Below are positions 1 through 6,999 of a stretch of DNA of 64,000 nucleotides, piece after piece. Both the position numbers and the translations under genes were made by a program. Each line of letters opens with the position of its first letter. The stretch's first letter is position 1. The DNA is from Oscillospiraceae bacterium (GTDB lineage: Bacteria; Bacillota; Clostridia; Oscillospirales; Ruminococcaceae), in the NCBI GenBank assembly GCA_009777725.1, contig WRLG01000002.1:1-64000 (forward strand). The letters are read 5' to 3'. The notes beneath the pieces are model-generated. The model saw nothing but the letters and a program-made list of their open reading frames with translations. It did not search any database and was not told the origin of the DNA.

Positions 1-8
1 TGCTTGCT

Positions 9-180
9 TGCTTGCTTGCTAAAATTGTAGCATGTTTTGGCATTTTTGTCAAGACCTTTCTTGTTAATTTTTTGTGTTTTTATTATAGCATATTTGGGCG
101 GGGGTGTCAAGGTTTTTGGAAAAGTGTTAATTGTTTGTTGATTTTTATGTTGACAAAATGGGGGGTAGGGGGTATAATAG
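9..180 (+). repeat. Promoter-bearing direct repeat, copy 1
   Basis: Begins with tandem GCTT units and ends in the promoter TTGACA-N17-TATAAT. Bases from about 87 onward match copy 2 (985-1078) with few differences. Copy 1 carries about 58 extra bases that look like a degenerate internal duplication of the same repeat. It lies directly upstream of the PIN-domain gene. Confidence 0.75.
150..178 (+). promoter_or_regulatory. Sigma-A promoter for PIN-domain module
   Basis: TTGACA at 150-155 and TATAAT at 173-178 with a 17-base G-rich spacer, a perfect consensus pair. The PIN gene starts 27 bases after the -10 box, so its leader is very short. Confidence 0.8.
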
Positions 181-204
181 GTAATAGTAAGGGGGGGCAG
201 TAAA

Positions 205-687
205 ATGCGAAAACCTAAAATATATCTTGAAACAACAATGTTTAACTATTATTTTGACACAGAGCGGGATGCACATGGCGATACGGTTGCGCTGTTCAAG
301 GAAATACAGGCGGGAAAATACAAGCCGTATACCTCGGCATATGTCGTTGATGAGCTTTTAAAAACTGATAATGAGTTAAAGCGAAAAAATATGCTTGCTT
401 TAATAACGGAGTATAATGTGACTGTGCTTAGTCATTCAGACGAATCGCAGGAGTTAGCCGATATATATGTTAACGAGGGAATTATACCGAATAAGTATCG
501 TTATGACGGCTTGCATATAGCCTGCGCTACCGTGAATGATTTGGAATATATTTTCAGCTTGAATTTTAAACATATCAATAAATTAAGAACTAAGACGATG
601 ACAAGCGGCGTTAATATCAGAGAGGGCTACAAGCCCATTATTATAGTCGCGCCCTCGGAGGTGGTAGAATATGGCGAAGATGAATAG
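205..687 (+). CDS. PIN-domain nuclease-like protein (VapC-type toxin candidate)
   Basis: A 160-residue protein with the outline of a PIN ribonuclease: N-terminal strand with an acidic residue (YLETTMFNYYFD), a central VVDEL acidic motif, YDGLHIACA carrying a conserved Asp, and a C-terminal FSLNFKHI segment in the place of the usual NxxDF-like motif. The first acidic position is Glu rather than Asp. PIN toxins cut RNA with a Mg2+ site built from such acidic residues. A G-rich Shine-Dalgarno stretch precedes ATG 205. The next small gene overlaps its 3' end, as is usual for toxin-antitoxin pairs, although the toxin-first order is less common. The function is inferred from motifs only. Confidence 0.7.
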   Translation: MRKPKIYLETTMFNYYFDTERDAHGDTVALFKEIQAGKYKPYTSAYVVDELLKTDNELKRKNMLALITEYNVTVLSHSDESQELADIYVNEGIIPNKYRYDGLHIACATVNDLEYIFSLNFKHINKLRTKTMTSGVNIREGYKPIIIVAPSEVVEYGEDE

Positions 688-847
688 GTGCGAGGCGGAG
701 ATTGATTCTATCCGCTTAAAGCTTTATGAGGAAACCAAAAACCTCACAAAAGAGGAGCAAGCTAAACGATTACAAGAGAAAATAAAAGCGGCGGCTGATA
801 AATACGGTTTTACTCATCTGTTGCAACCCTCCGTCAGCCAAAGCTAA
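671..847 (+). CDS. Small 58-residue partner of the PIN-domain gene (possible antitoxin)
   Basis: The gene overlaps the end of the PIN gene by 17 bases and has a good GGAGG site at 657-661. The product is charged and helical (IDSIRLKLYEETKNLT, then KEEQAKRLQEKIKAAADKYG), with no cysteines and no membrane segment. Small charged helical partners of this kind often follow PIN genes in Clostridia. The antitoxin role is inferred from overlap, size and context; no family signature is certain. Confidence 0.6.
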   Translation: MAKMNRCEAEIDSIRLKLYEETKNLTKEEQAKRLQEKIKAAADKYGFTHLLQPSVSQS

Positions 848-890
848 ATCAAAAGTGCTGACTTTTTCCTCAAAAAACAAAAAGACAACC

Positions 891-910
891 GCCCCCGCTA
901 AACAGGGGGC
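891..910 (+). terminator. GC-rich hairpin after the PIN module
   Basis: Six-base perfect stem GCCCCC / GGGGGC with an 8-base loop. No T-tract follows, so it is a weak terminator or an mRNA 3'-end stabiliser. It separates the PIN module from the second promoter repeat. Confidence 0.4.
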
Positions 911-964
911 AATTGCCATATATTTATATAAATTTTAAGACACGCCAAAAGAGCGGAGTTACCC

Positions 965-1078
965 GCTTGCTTGCTAAAATTGTAGCATATTTGGGGCGGG
1001 GGTGTCAAGGTTTTTGGGAAAGTGTTAATTGTTTGCTGGTTTTTATGTTGACAAAATGGGGGGTAGGGGGTATAATAG
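965..1078 (+). repeat. Promoter-bearing direct repeat, copy 2
   Basis: Second copy of the 9-180 repeat, again starting with the GCTT units and ending with the same G-rich promoter spacer. It supplies the promoter of the Rpn-type nuclease gene. Confidence 0.75.
1048..1076 (+). promoter_or_regulatory. Sigma-A promoter for the Rpn-type nuclease gene
   Basis: TTGACA 1048-1053, 17-base spacer and TATAAT 1071-1076, identical to the promoter at 150-178. It lies upstream of TTG 1132, which argues against any start inside the repeat. Confidence 0.75.
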
Positions 1079-1131
1079 AGTTAACAGTTAACAAACCGAC
1101 AGTGACTTTACACAAAGAAAGGGTGAAAACA

Positions 1132-1941
1132 TTGGCAAAAAATGTTATAAAACTTAAACTTGATATTATTTTTAAAAAGACATTCACGGAGAATAGCGAC
1201 CTGCTCCAAAGTCTTCTGATGGGATTACTTAACTTGCCTAAAATCGACAATATCGTGATTAAAAACTCGGAAATTCTGCCGAACGGCATAGACGGAAAAT
1301 TTGTAAGAATGGATTTAAACTTAGAGGCGGACGGTAAGCTAATCAATGTTGAAATGCAATACGGCGCAGATATGAACTACAAAGACCGCGCCTTGCTTTA
1401 CTGGTCGAAGTTATATGAAAGCGGCTCTAAAAGCGGCAAGGGTTACGGCGAATTACAACCAAGCATCAGCGTAAATATAGTTAATCACAGCATTTTTGAC
1501 TGCAAGGAATATCATTCAAGCTTTACTATGATGGAGAGGCAACGCCATGAAATATTGTCCGATAAATGCGAAATACATTTTTTTGAGCTTAAAAAAATCG
1601 GCAAAGCAATCAATGTAAATGATAAGGCGGAGCTTTGGCTGAAGCTTATAAACGCCGAAACGGAGGAGGAGCTTGAAATGTTGGAACAAACAGGGTTTGA
1701 GCCCATTCAAAAAGCTGCGCGGGTTATCCGCGATATGAGTGAGGACACGAGAATCCGCGAAATGGCGCGGGCGCGAGAAGAGGCGGAAATTAACGAACGC
1801 TTGATGCTGGGCGCGGCGCGGAAAGAGGGCAGGCAAGAGGGCAGGCAAGAGGGCAGGCGAGAGGTTCTGAAAGAGGTTATTGACAACCTTAAAAATAGCG
1901 GAATGTCTGATGATGATATAAAGCGCATACTTAAGCTGTAA
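1132..1941 (+). CDS. Rpn-family PD-(D/E)XK nuclease/putative transposase
   Basis: About 269 residues of the PDDEXK_2 (Rpn/RpnA-like) family. The nuclease core near the N-terminus shows a catalytic Asp region (DGKFVRMDLNL) followed by NVEMQ, the E-x-Q form of the PD-(D/E)XK site. The C-terminus has the typical repetitive KEGRQEGRQEGRR linker and a short helical tail ending DDDIKRIL. Members nick or cut DNA and raise RecA-independent recombination. Start TTG 1132 is preferred because AAAGAAAGGG sits just upstream and the frame open further 5' runs through the promoter repeat. It is probably a solitary mobile-type gene with its own promoter. Confidence 0.8.
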   Translation: MAKNVIKLKLDIIFKKTFTENSDLLQSLLMGLLNLPKIDNIVIKNSEILPNGIDGKFVRMDLNLEADGKLINVEMQYGADMNYKDRALLYWSKLYESGSKSGKGYGELQPSISVNIVNHSIFDCKEYHSSFTMMERQRHEILSDKCEIHFFELKKIGKAINVNDKAELWLKLINAETEEELEMLEQTGFEPIQKAARVIRDMSEDTRIREMARAREEAEINERLMLGAARKEGRQEGRQEGRREVLKEVIDNLKNSGMSDDDIKRILKL

Positions 1942-2042
1942 TTATTTTTGATTTGGCGTTTATAGTTTTTCAGATTTAAAGCAGGTTTGTTCTTTCGAGG
2001 ATTTTTGCCGCGAAAATATCGTGAAAATATATTAAAAAACCC

Positions 2043-2071
2043 TTGACATTATAATAAAGACGTGATATACT
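2043..2071 (+). promoter_or_regulatory. rplU-rpmA promoter
   Basis: TTGACA 2043-2048, 17-base spacer, TATACT 2066-2071. It leaves a leader of about 165 bases before rplU. Confidence 0.75.
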
Positions 2072-2078
2072 ATATAAA

Positions 2079-2240
2079 CAGCGGCTTTCTTTACCCGCTG
2101 TTTCCGCATGTTTCGGGTTATTTTGTTTAAGAATACAAGACGATTCGGCAAAGCACGGACTTGACCTCATTTATAAAGTCCAAGCCCCCGTTTATCGCGC
2201 CCGAATACAGCGAGATTTTTAGAAAAGAGATGATTTTTTA
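2079..2240 (+). promoter_or_regulatory. Structured rplU leader, possible L21 leader
   Basis: The leader contains a hairpin CAGCGG / CCGCTG (2079-2084 with 2095-2100) and a second stem GGACTT / AAGTCC (2157-2162 with 2176-2181). An L21 leader that may autoregulate L21-L27 is known upstream of rplU in many Firmicutes. Position and structure suit it, but consensus membership was not tested. Confidence 0.45.
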
Positions 2241-2660
2241 ATGTACGCCATTATTGAAACGGGCGGTAAGCAGTATCAGGTCAGAGCGGGCGATGAGGTT
2301 TTTATTGAAAAGCTCGGCGCGGACGAAAACGAAACGGTGACATTTGACAAGGTCGTAGCACTCGCCAAGGAGGGCGAATTTGAAGCGGGAAACCCTTACG
2401 TCAGCGGTGCAAAGGCTACGGCGACCGTGATTAAAAACGGAAAAGGCAAGAAAATCAATATATTCACCTACAGGCGCAAGCAAGGCTCATCTCATAAAAG
2501 GCAGGGGCATCGTCAGCCGTACACCAGAGTGCGGATAGACGCCCTGTACGATGCAAGCGGTGCGGTTTTACCTGCGGCTAAGCCGGCTAAAGAGGACGGC
2601 GGATTTAAGAATTATACCGCAGAGCGCCTTATGAAAGCGCAGGAAAAGGGCGAAGCTTAA
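2241..2660 (+). CDS. rplU: 50S ribosomal protein L21
   Basis: A 139-residue L21 with the family start MYAIIETGGKQYQV and the rRNA-binding core KINIFTYRRKQGSS..RQGHRQPYT. Typical L21 is about 102 residues, so this protein has a C-terminal extension of about 35 residues that is Ala/Lys rich. It binds 23S rRNA and forms part of the large subunit. It is followed after 92 bases by rpmA. In most Firmicutes the Prp protease gene sits between the two; there is no room for it here. Confidence 0.97.
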   Translation: MYAIIETGGKQYQVRAGDEVFIEKLGADENETVTFDKVVALAKEGEFEAGNPYVSGAKATATVIKNGKGKKINIFTYRRKQGSSHKRQGHRQPYTRVRIDALYDASGAVLPAAKPAKEDGGFKNYTAERLMKAQEKGEA

Positions 2661-2752
2661 ACAGGCTCTGAAGCAGATTTAGGCGAATCACTTAATCATA
2701 TCAAAGAGGGCGCAAGACCCTATGAAGTAAGACTTGAAAGGAATGATTTTGA

Positions 2753-3010
2753 ATGGCGCATAAGAAAGGCGTGGGCTCTACTAAAAACGGACGCGACTCC
2801 GAGTCAAAGCGGCTGGGGGTTAAAAGAGCGGACGGGCAGTCTGTTTTGGCGGGTAACATATTAGTCCGTCAAAGAGGTACTCATATTCACCCCGGCAGTA
2901 ATGTCGGCATAGGCAGTGATGATACGTTGTTTGCAACTATATCGGGTAAGGTTCGCTTTGAGCGATTCGGTCGCAGCCGCAAAAAGGTCAGTGTTTATGC
3001 AGAACAGTGA
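2753..3010 (+). CDS. rpmA: 50S ribosomal protein L27, without N-terminal extension
   Basis: An 85-residue L27 beginning [19 protein letters not shown], whose N-terminal arm reaches the peptidyl transferase centre. Many Firmicutes make L27 with a short N-terminal extension ending in a Phe-Phe cleavage site removed by Prp. Here a TGA stop lies immediately before the ATG in the same frame, so no extension can be encoded. The AAAGGA site ends 8 bases before the ATG. It is co-transcribed with rplU and followed by a strong hairpin. Confidence 0.97.
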   Translation: MAHKKGVGSTKNGRDSESKRLGVKRADGQSVLAGNILVRQRGTHIHPGSNVGIGSDDTLFATISGKVRFERFGRSRKKVSVYAEQ

Positions 3011-3080
3011 AACAGTTAACATGTAACAGTTAGTAGTTTAGGGTTGTGCTGTTGGAGCAATCCAATCGTTTAGTGAAAAA

Positions 3081-3109
3081 AAGCGGCTGAAATTTCAGCC
3101 GCTTTTTTA
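3081..3109. terminator. Bidirectional terminator between rpmA and the diguanylate cyclase
   Basis: Perfect palindrome of 11 + 11 bases centred at 3092/3093 (AGCGGCTGAAA / TTTCAGCCGCT), flanked by A-tracts on the left and a T-tract on the right. It can therefore terminate rpmA on the plus strand and the minus-strand gene ending at 3126. Confidence 0.9.
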
Positions 3110-3125
3110 TGTTGAACAACTATAG

Positions 3126-4661
3126 CTATACTTGCAAAAAGACTTGATTTCTGCCGTTGTTTTTAGCTTGATACAACGCCGCATCGCTACGCGCCATTGT
3201 GTCGGTCATGGATTCGTCTCCGCTTCTCATCGCTATGCCTATACTGCAAGTGACATTGATATTGAAATCTTCATATGTTATTACCGTTTCCTGTATCTTT
3301 TTCCGTATCCGCTCTGCCAGCATCTTGACTACCTCGGCTTCGGCTTCGGCGATAAGCATTACAAACTCCTCCCCGCCGTATCTGGCGAAGATGTCGTTGC
3401 CCCGCGTGCACCCCTTAATTTGAGCCGCCGTTGTCCTCAAAACCTCATCTCCCGCAAGATGCCCGTATGTATCGTTGCATTTTTTAAAGTAATCCAAGTC
3501 TATCATTAACAAAGAGCAAGGCTTATCGGAACGCCTGCAGCTTTCAAACTGCACCGCCGCCAGTTCCATAAAGCTCCTTCTGTTATAAACCCCGGTAAGC
3601 GCGTCCATATGCGCCATTTCCTTTAGTTTTTTCGTAAACACGACCGATTCGGTAACATTGCGGATAATGATAATGTAACCCATCAACTTGTCTTTTTTCG
3701 TTATAAGGGAGCTTACAGCGGCGTCATAATGCTCGTGAGATATGTTAAATTCAACTCCGAAAGCTTCCTTATTCTTTTCATTTTCGCAAAAGAACAATTC
3801 CTTGGGCCAACTCTCAACCAACTGCATATGCTCACCTTCAGACAGTGCGCCCAGCCCCGGAAAAATACTTCTTGCCGTTTCGTTGGCATACAAAAATTTA
3901 TTTCCGCACCCGACCAGCACCAAGGCTTCTTTCAGAGATTGCAGAGCAACCTCCTTAGCCCTCGGTATAACATCAAACATTTCGTTTCTTACAATATTTA
4001 TAAAAAACACGACCGCTACAACCGTCATGGACACGGGAGTATAGTTAATGCCTTCTAACGCACTTATTTTAAGAACATGCAGGCTGTTTGCAGCCGCGGG
4101 CGTAATTACCCCCAGAGCGATTAGAAACAATGTCGCCCTGTGCCTTTTATCCCACTTTATCAGCCGATGCAGAAGTACCGATAACGAGGCAACGATAACG
4201 AGCGCGGCGTAGATATGCGTTAAATAATATAAATCACCTTTTTCAATTTCCAAACGTCTTATTCCCGAAGTAGTTGTTATAAAGTCAAAGGACTTGTAAA
4301 TCAGCCCGTGAACCTCGGTTGTCCACATAAGGACTACAATTAGCGCGGGCACTATAAAAAGCGATGCCTTTGCTTTCAAGTTCAGCTTTAGCTCGCAGTA
4401 ATCGGACACGAACCAAAACGAAATGGGTACTAAAAACGCCGCCCCCATATAATCGATTTTTTTCCCGGCGAAGCCCCCGTCCGCAGTATGCGCGGTAATC
4501 ATGATTAAATAGCCCAGCACAAATAAAAATATAGACGCAAGCATTGCCATGAATGAATTCCTCTTTTGGCTTTCACAGCGTATCATGGTATATAATCCGA
4601 GAAAGGTTATAATAGCCAAAGCTACCGCCAATATAACATCCAAAACACTATTAATTATCAT
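3126..4661 (-). CDS. Membrane diguanylate cyclase (7TM-PAS-GGDEF)
   Basis: About 511 residues. The first 220 or so form seven hydrophobic segments resembling the N-terminal 7TM sensor of certain histidine kinases. A PAS-like region follows (about 235-340), then a C-terminal GGDEF domain with an intact GGEEF active site near residue 430. The inhibitory I-site RGND lies exactly five residues before it. The protein should make cyclic di-GMP from two GTP at the membrane and be product-inhibited. ATG 4661 is preferred to GTG 4676, because the latter overlaps the AGGAG site. It lies 25 bases downstream of the ATPase gene on the same strand. An HD-GYP phosphodiesterase candidate is at 16.8 kb. Confidence 0.9.
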   Translation of the reverse strand: MIINSVLDVILAVALAIITFLGLYTMIRCESQKRNSFMAMLASIFLFVLGYLIMITAHTADGGFAGKKIDYMGAAFLVPISFWFVSDYCELKLNLKAKASLFIVPALIVVLMWTTEVHGLIYKSFDFITTTSGIRRLEIEKGDLYYLTHIYAALVIVASLSVLLHRLIKWDKRHRATLFLIALGVITPAAANSLHVLKISALEGINYTPVSMTVVAVVFFINIVRNEMFDVIPRAKEVALQSLKEALVLVGCGNKFLYANETARSIFPGLGALSEGEHMQLVESWPKELFFCENEKNKEAFGVEFNISHEHYDAAVSSLITKKDKLMGYIIIIRNVTESVVFTKKLKEMAHMDALTGVYNRRSFMELAAVQFESCRRSDKPCSLLMIDLDYFKKCNDTYGHLAGDEVLRTTAAQIKGCTRGNDIFARYGGEEFVMLIAEAEAEVVKMLAERIRKKIQETVITYEDFNINVTCSIGIAMRSGDESMTDTMARSDAALYQAKNNGRNQVFLQV

Positions 4662-4686
4662 TTTATTTTTTTCCACTCCTCATAAA

Positions 4687-5856
4687 CTATCTGCTCATCA
4701 GCCAATCTTCAACCCTAACCGCAGGAATACCCTCGTAGTTCCCCTTGAAAGAACTTTCTTTATATAACACGATTTTAGGGTAGTTATCTTTAATCTCTAA
4801 CAGTGAACCAAACTCTCGGTTAATCGTTGATTCTTCGTTCAGCAGATAACAAACCTGCAAATACAGCTTATCGCCGTCTTTCTCGCCGACAAAGTCTATT
4901 TCCTGAACTCCGGCACGCCCGACACAGACCTTATAACCTCTGCGAAGAAGCTCCACCCCCACGATATTTTCAAGTATAATCTCAATATTCTGAAGATTAG
5001 AGCCAACGACTGCCTCCCGCAAACCGTGGTCAACTACATAATATTTCTCGTTTACTTTAAGCAATTTCTTGCCGTTTACGTCTTGGCTCTTTAAACGATA
5101 CAGCAAATAGGCTTCCTCACAGGCTTTCAGATAATTAAAAATCGTTTCGGGGGCAACCGTTCGATTTTCAGCCTTGAAAAATTTTGATATGCTTGTCGCC
5201 GAGAAGCTTTTGCCAACATTAGCCAACGCATACGAGATAATACGCTCTAAAAGGTCTACATCCCTTATCTTATTGCGCTTGACTATGTCTTTCAACACGA
5301 CTGAGTTAAACACATCCAGCAAGTAATTCTTGCTTATTTCAGACTCAAAGCCTATGCTTGACAAAAACGGCATTCCGCCGTATTTAATATAATCATCGAA
5401 AGTATAATTCGCGTTTACCTCTTTAAATTCCGCATATGAAAACGGATAAATCACGAACGAAACATAACGCCCGGCGATGTAGGTAGCAAGCTCGCCCGAC
5501 AAAAGGCGTGAGTTAGAGCCCGTGATGTAAATATCGGCGTTGAATTTTACCCGCAGGGAGTTTATTGCCTTCTCCCAACCTTGCACCTCTTGGATTTCAT
5601 CGAAGAACAAACAGAACTTCTCTTTACTGTTGTTGACCTTCCCGCATACATAGTCGTGAAGTGCGTTATATTCGCACAGATGTTGGTTTCCTAAATCCTC
5701 AAAATTTAAAAATACAGTATTAGGGCTGTTTATCTCATCGCGAATCTGCTCTAACAATACGCTTTTCCCGCCCCGGCGGATACCTGTCAGCACCTTAATA
5801 ACGTCTTTACCGATAAGCGGACGGATTTTCGATAAATAATTTTCCCTGATAATCAT
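4687..5856 (-). CDS. AAA family ATPase with DUF4143 domain
   Basis: A 389-residue protein of the AAA_14 + DUF4143 type. Walker A is GIRRGGKS near residue 25-32, Walker B is FCLFFDEIQEV near residue 85, followed by a sensor-like ITGSNSRLL. The C-terminal third, with VGVELLRRGYKV and EIDFVGEKDGDKLYLQVCY, is the DUF4143 nuclease-like part. These proteins are common accessory genes in anaerobes and their cellular role is not established. It has its own promoter and is followed closely by the diguanylate cyclase; a functional link is not implied. Confidence 0.85.
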   Translation of the reverse strand: MIIRENYLSKIRPLIGKDVIKVLTGIRRGGKSVLLEQIRDEINSPNTVFLNFEDLGNQHLCEYNALHDYVCGKVNNSKEKFCLFFDEIQEVQGWEKAINSLRVKFNADIYITGSNSRLLSGELATYIAGRYVSFVIYPFSYAEFKEVNANYTFDDYIKYGGMPFLSSIGFESEISKNYLLDVFNSVVLKDIVKRNKIRDVDLLERIISYALANVGKSFSATSISKFFKAENRTVAPETIFNYLKACEEAYLLYRLKSQDVNGKKLLKVNEKYYVVDHGLREAVVGSNLQNIEIILENIVGVELLRRGYKVCVGRAGVQEIDFVGEKDGDKLYLQVCYLLNEESTINREFGSLLEIKDNYPKIVLYKESSFKGNYEGIPAVRVEDWLMSR

Positions 5857-5879
5857 AACTATCAGCTCCTCATATATCT

Positions 5880-5909
5880 ATTATATCATAAGATATAAGT
5901 TTTAGTCAA
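5880..5909 (-). promoter_or_regulatory. Promoter of the AAA/DUF4143 gene
   Basis: On the minus strand TTGACT (5909-5904), 18-base spacer, TATAAT (5885-5880). A strong AGGAGCTGAT-type ribosome site precedes the start codon. Confidence 0.65.
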
Positions 5910-5955
5910 TAGGGTTTTGAGATTTTTTATAAGATATAACAATTACAAAAATATA

Positions 5956-5985
5956 TTGACAATATGCACATAGCGGGTGTATAAT
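5956..5985 (+). promoter_or_regulatory. Promoter of the RelB/ParE module
   Basis: TTGACA 5956-5961, 18-base spacer, TATAAT 5980-5985, followed at once by the GAGGAG ribosome site at 5994-5999. Such antitoxin promoters are usually repressed by the antitoxin-toxin complex. Confidence 0.7.
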
Positions 5986-6008
5986 ATAAATGTGAGGAGT
6001 TGATTGCA

Positions 6009-6314
6009 ATGCCGACAGCAAGAATATCCGTCAATGTAGACGGGGAAGTAAAACAAAGCGCGCAGAAAATCCTAAGCGAGATAGGCATAGACTTAACCAC
6101 CGCCATAGATTTGCTTTTGAGAACGATAATCCGGGAAGAAAGAATCCCTTTTAACCTGCAAACCGAAAAGGCTTACCGTGATGATGCTTACAGGCTGTAT
6201 GTAAAGACAGAATTAGATAAATCTAAACTTGAAGCTGCCGACCCCGATGCAAATTGGGTATCTCACAAAGAATTGATGAGTAGATTGAGAGAGCAAAGAG
6301 AGGCGAGAGGATAG
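6009..6314 (+). CDS. RelB/DinJ-family antitoxin
   Basis: About 101 residues. The N-terminal ribbon-helix-helix ARISVNVDGEVKQSAQKILSEIGI followed by LTTAIDLLLRTIIREERIPF is the DinJ/RelB signature. This part binds DNA, and the C-terminal half should wrap the toxin. ATG 6009 is chosen because the GAGGAG site ends nine bases before it; TTG 6000 would overlap that site. Its stop codon overlaps the GTG of the toxin gene by one base. Confidence 0.88.
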   Translation: MPTARISVNVDGEVKQSAQKILSEIGIDLTTAIDLLLRTIIREERIPFNLQTEKAYRDDAYRLYVKTELDKSKLEAADPDANWVSHKELMSRLREQREARG

Positions 6315-6622
6315 TGCACAAGCTTGAATATTTACCCTCAGCCGCAGATGACATTTTGGAAATAGAAAATTATCTGTATGAACGAAGCCCCTTAGCCGCC
6401 GACAAGTTTACAGAAGCCATTGAACACCAAATGAAAAATCTTGCAGGCAATCCTTTTATGTGCCGGATTTATGAAGAAGATGATTATTTTCGCAGCATGA
6501 TACTCCCTTACAAATACCGTCTTTTTTACCATGTGGACGAAGAAACCGAAACAATTAAGGTTCATCGGATTTTACATGGTATGAGGGATTTGAAGAGTGT
6601 TATGGAGTTGGAAATTGATTAA
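6314..6622 (+). CDS. RelE/ParE-family toxin
   Basis: A 102-residue ParE/RelE fold protein: HKLEYLPSAADDILEIENYL, then the central GNPFMCRIYEE, then FRSMILPYKYRLFYHVDEETETIKVHRILHGMRD. The last segment is the hallmark strand pair with basic and His residues. Such toxins cut ribosome-bound mRNA (RelE) or poison gyrase (ParE); the sequence alone does not decide which. It starts at GTG overlapping the antitoxin stop, so translation is coupled. Confidence 0.88.
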   Translation: MHKLEYLPSAADDILEIENYLYERSPLAADKFTEAIEHQMKNLAGNPFMCRIYEEDDYFRSMILPYKYRLFYHVDEETETIKVHRILHGMRDLKSVMELEID

Positions 6623-6624
6623 AC

Positions 6625-6657
6625 GAGGGGGTTGATGATACGCCCTCTTGTTTTTTA
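6625..6657 (+). terminator. Terminator of the RelB/ParE module
   Basis: A GAGGG / CCCTC stem with a 12- to 13-base loop, followed by TTGTTTTTTAT. The stem is short but the T-tract is good. Confidence 0.55.
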
Positions 6658-6710
6658 TAATTTTTCAAAACAGTGCTGACAGCATTGCGCTATGTTTGTT
6701 GCGAATTAAT

Positions 6711-6768
6711 ATACTCCTGCCCCAAACTGCAGACAAGTAAAAATGTCGAATGTTTGGTGCAGGAGTAT
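6711..6768. repeat. 17-base inverted repeat downstream of the cotJC remnant
   Basis: Arms ATACTCCTGCCCCAAAC (6711-6727) and its complement at 6752-6768 match at 16 of 17 positions, with a 24-base spacer. No T-tract follows on either strand. It could be a terminator left from the cotJC locus, a recombination site or an element end. Confidence 0.6.
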
Positions 6769-6783
6769 AGAAGCTCTCAGTGG

Positions 6784-6981
6784 CTAATCGAAGCTTGGAT
6801 TAAAAGCATAGAAATTCCTTGAATCAAGATTATCTTGACAAATGCGGAGACCTTCTCCGAACCTTTGAAAATGTACAATCTCGCGCTGGCGTAAAAACCT
6901 AATCGGGTCAATAACATCCGGGTCATCGGCAAAGCGCAGGATATTGTCGTATGTTGTGCGGGCTTTTTGTTCTGCCGCGAC
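6784..6981 (-). pseudogene. cotJC: 3' fragment of cotJC (spore coat manganese-catalase family)
   Basis: Minus-strand reading gives 65 residues and a stop: VAAEQKARTTYDNILRFADD, then PDVIDPIRFLRQREIVHFQR, then FGEGLRICQDNLDSRNFYAF and NPSFD. This is the C-terminal third of a clostridial CotJC/manganese-catalase protein, including the E..H pair of the second half of the di-metal site (REIVHFQRF). No start codon or N-terminal two thirds precede it. Homology stops abruptly about 18 bases from the recombinase stop codon, and I found no 5' cotJC half on either strand of this window. It is a truncated gene, or one half of a gene split by an integrated element. Confidence 0.85.
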
Positions 6982-6999
6982 TGTGCATTAACTACCGCG

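Noticed and set aside
12..203. 63-codon frame at the start of the window
   Set aside because: It lies wholly in the promoter repeat, has no ribosome site and includes the -35 and -10 boxes of the next gene.
913..1131. N-terminal extension of the Rpn-family gene back to base 913
   Set aside because: This stretch lies inside the duplicated promoter repeat and includes the promoter itself. TTG 1132 has a ribosome site and starts the family-like sequence.
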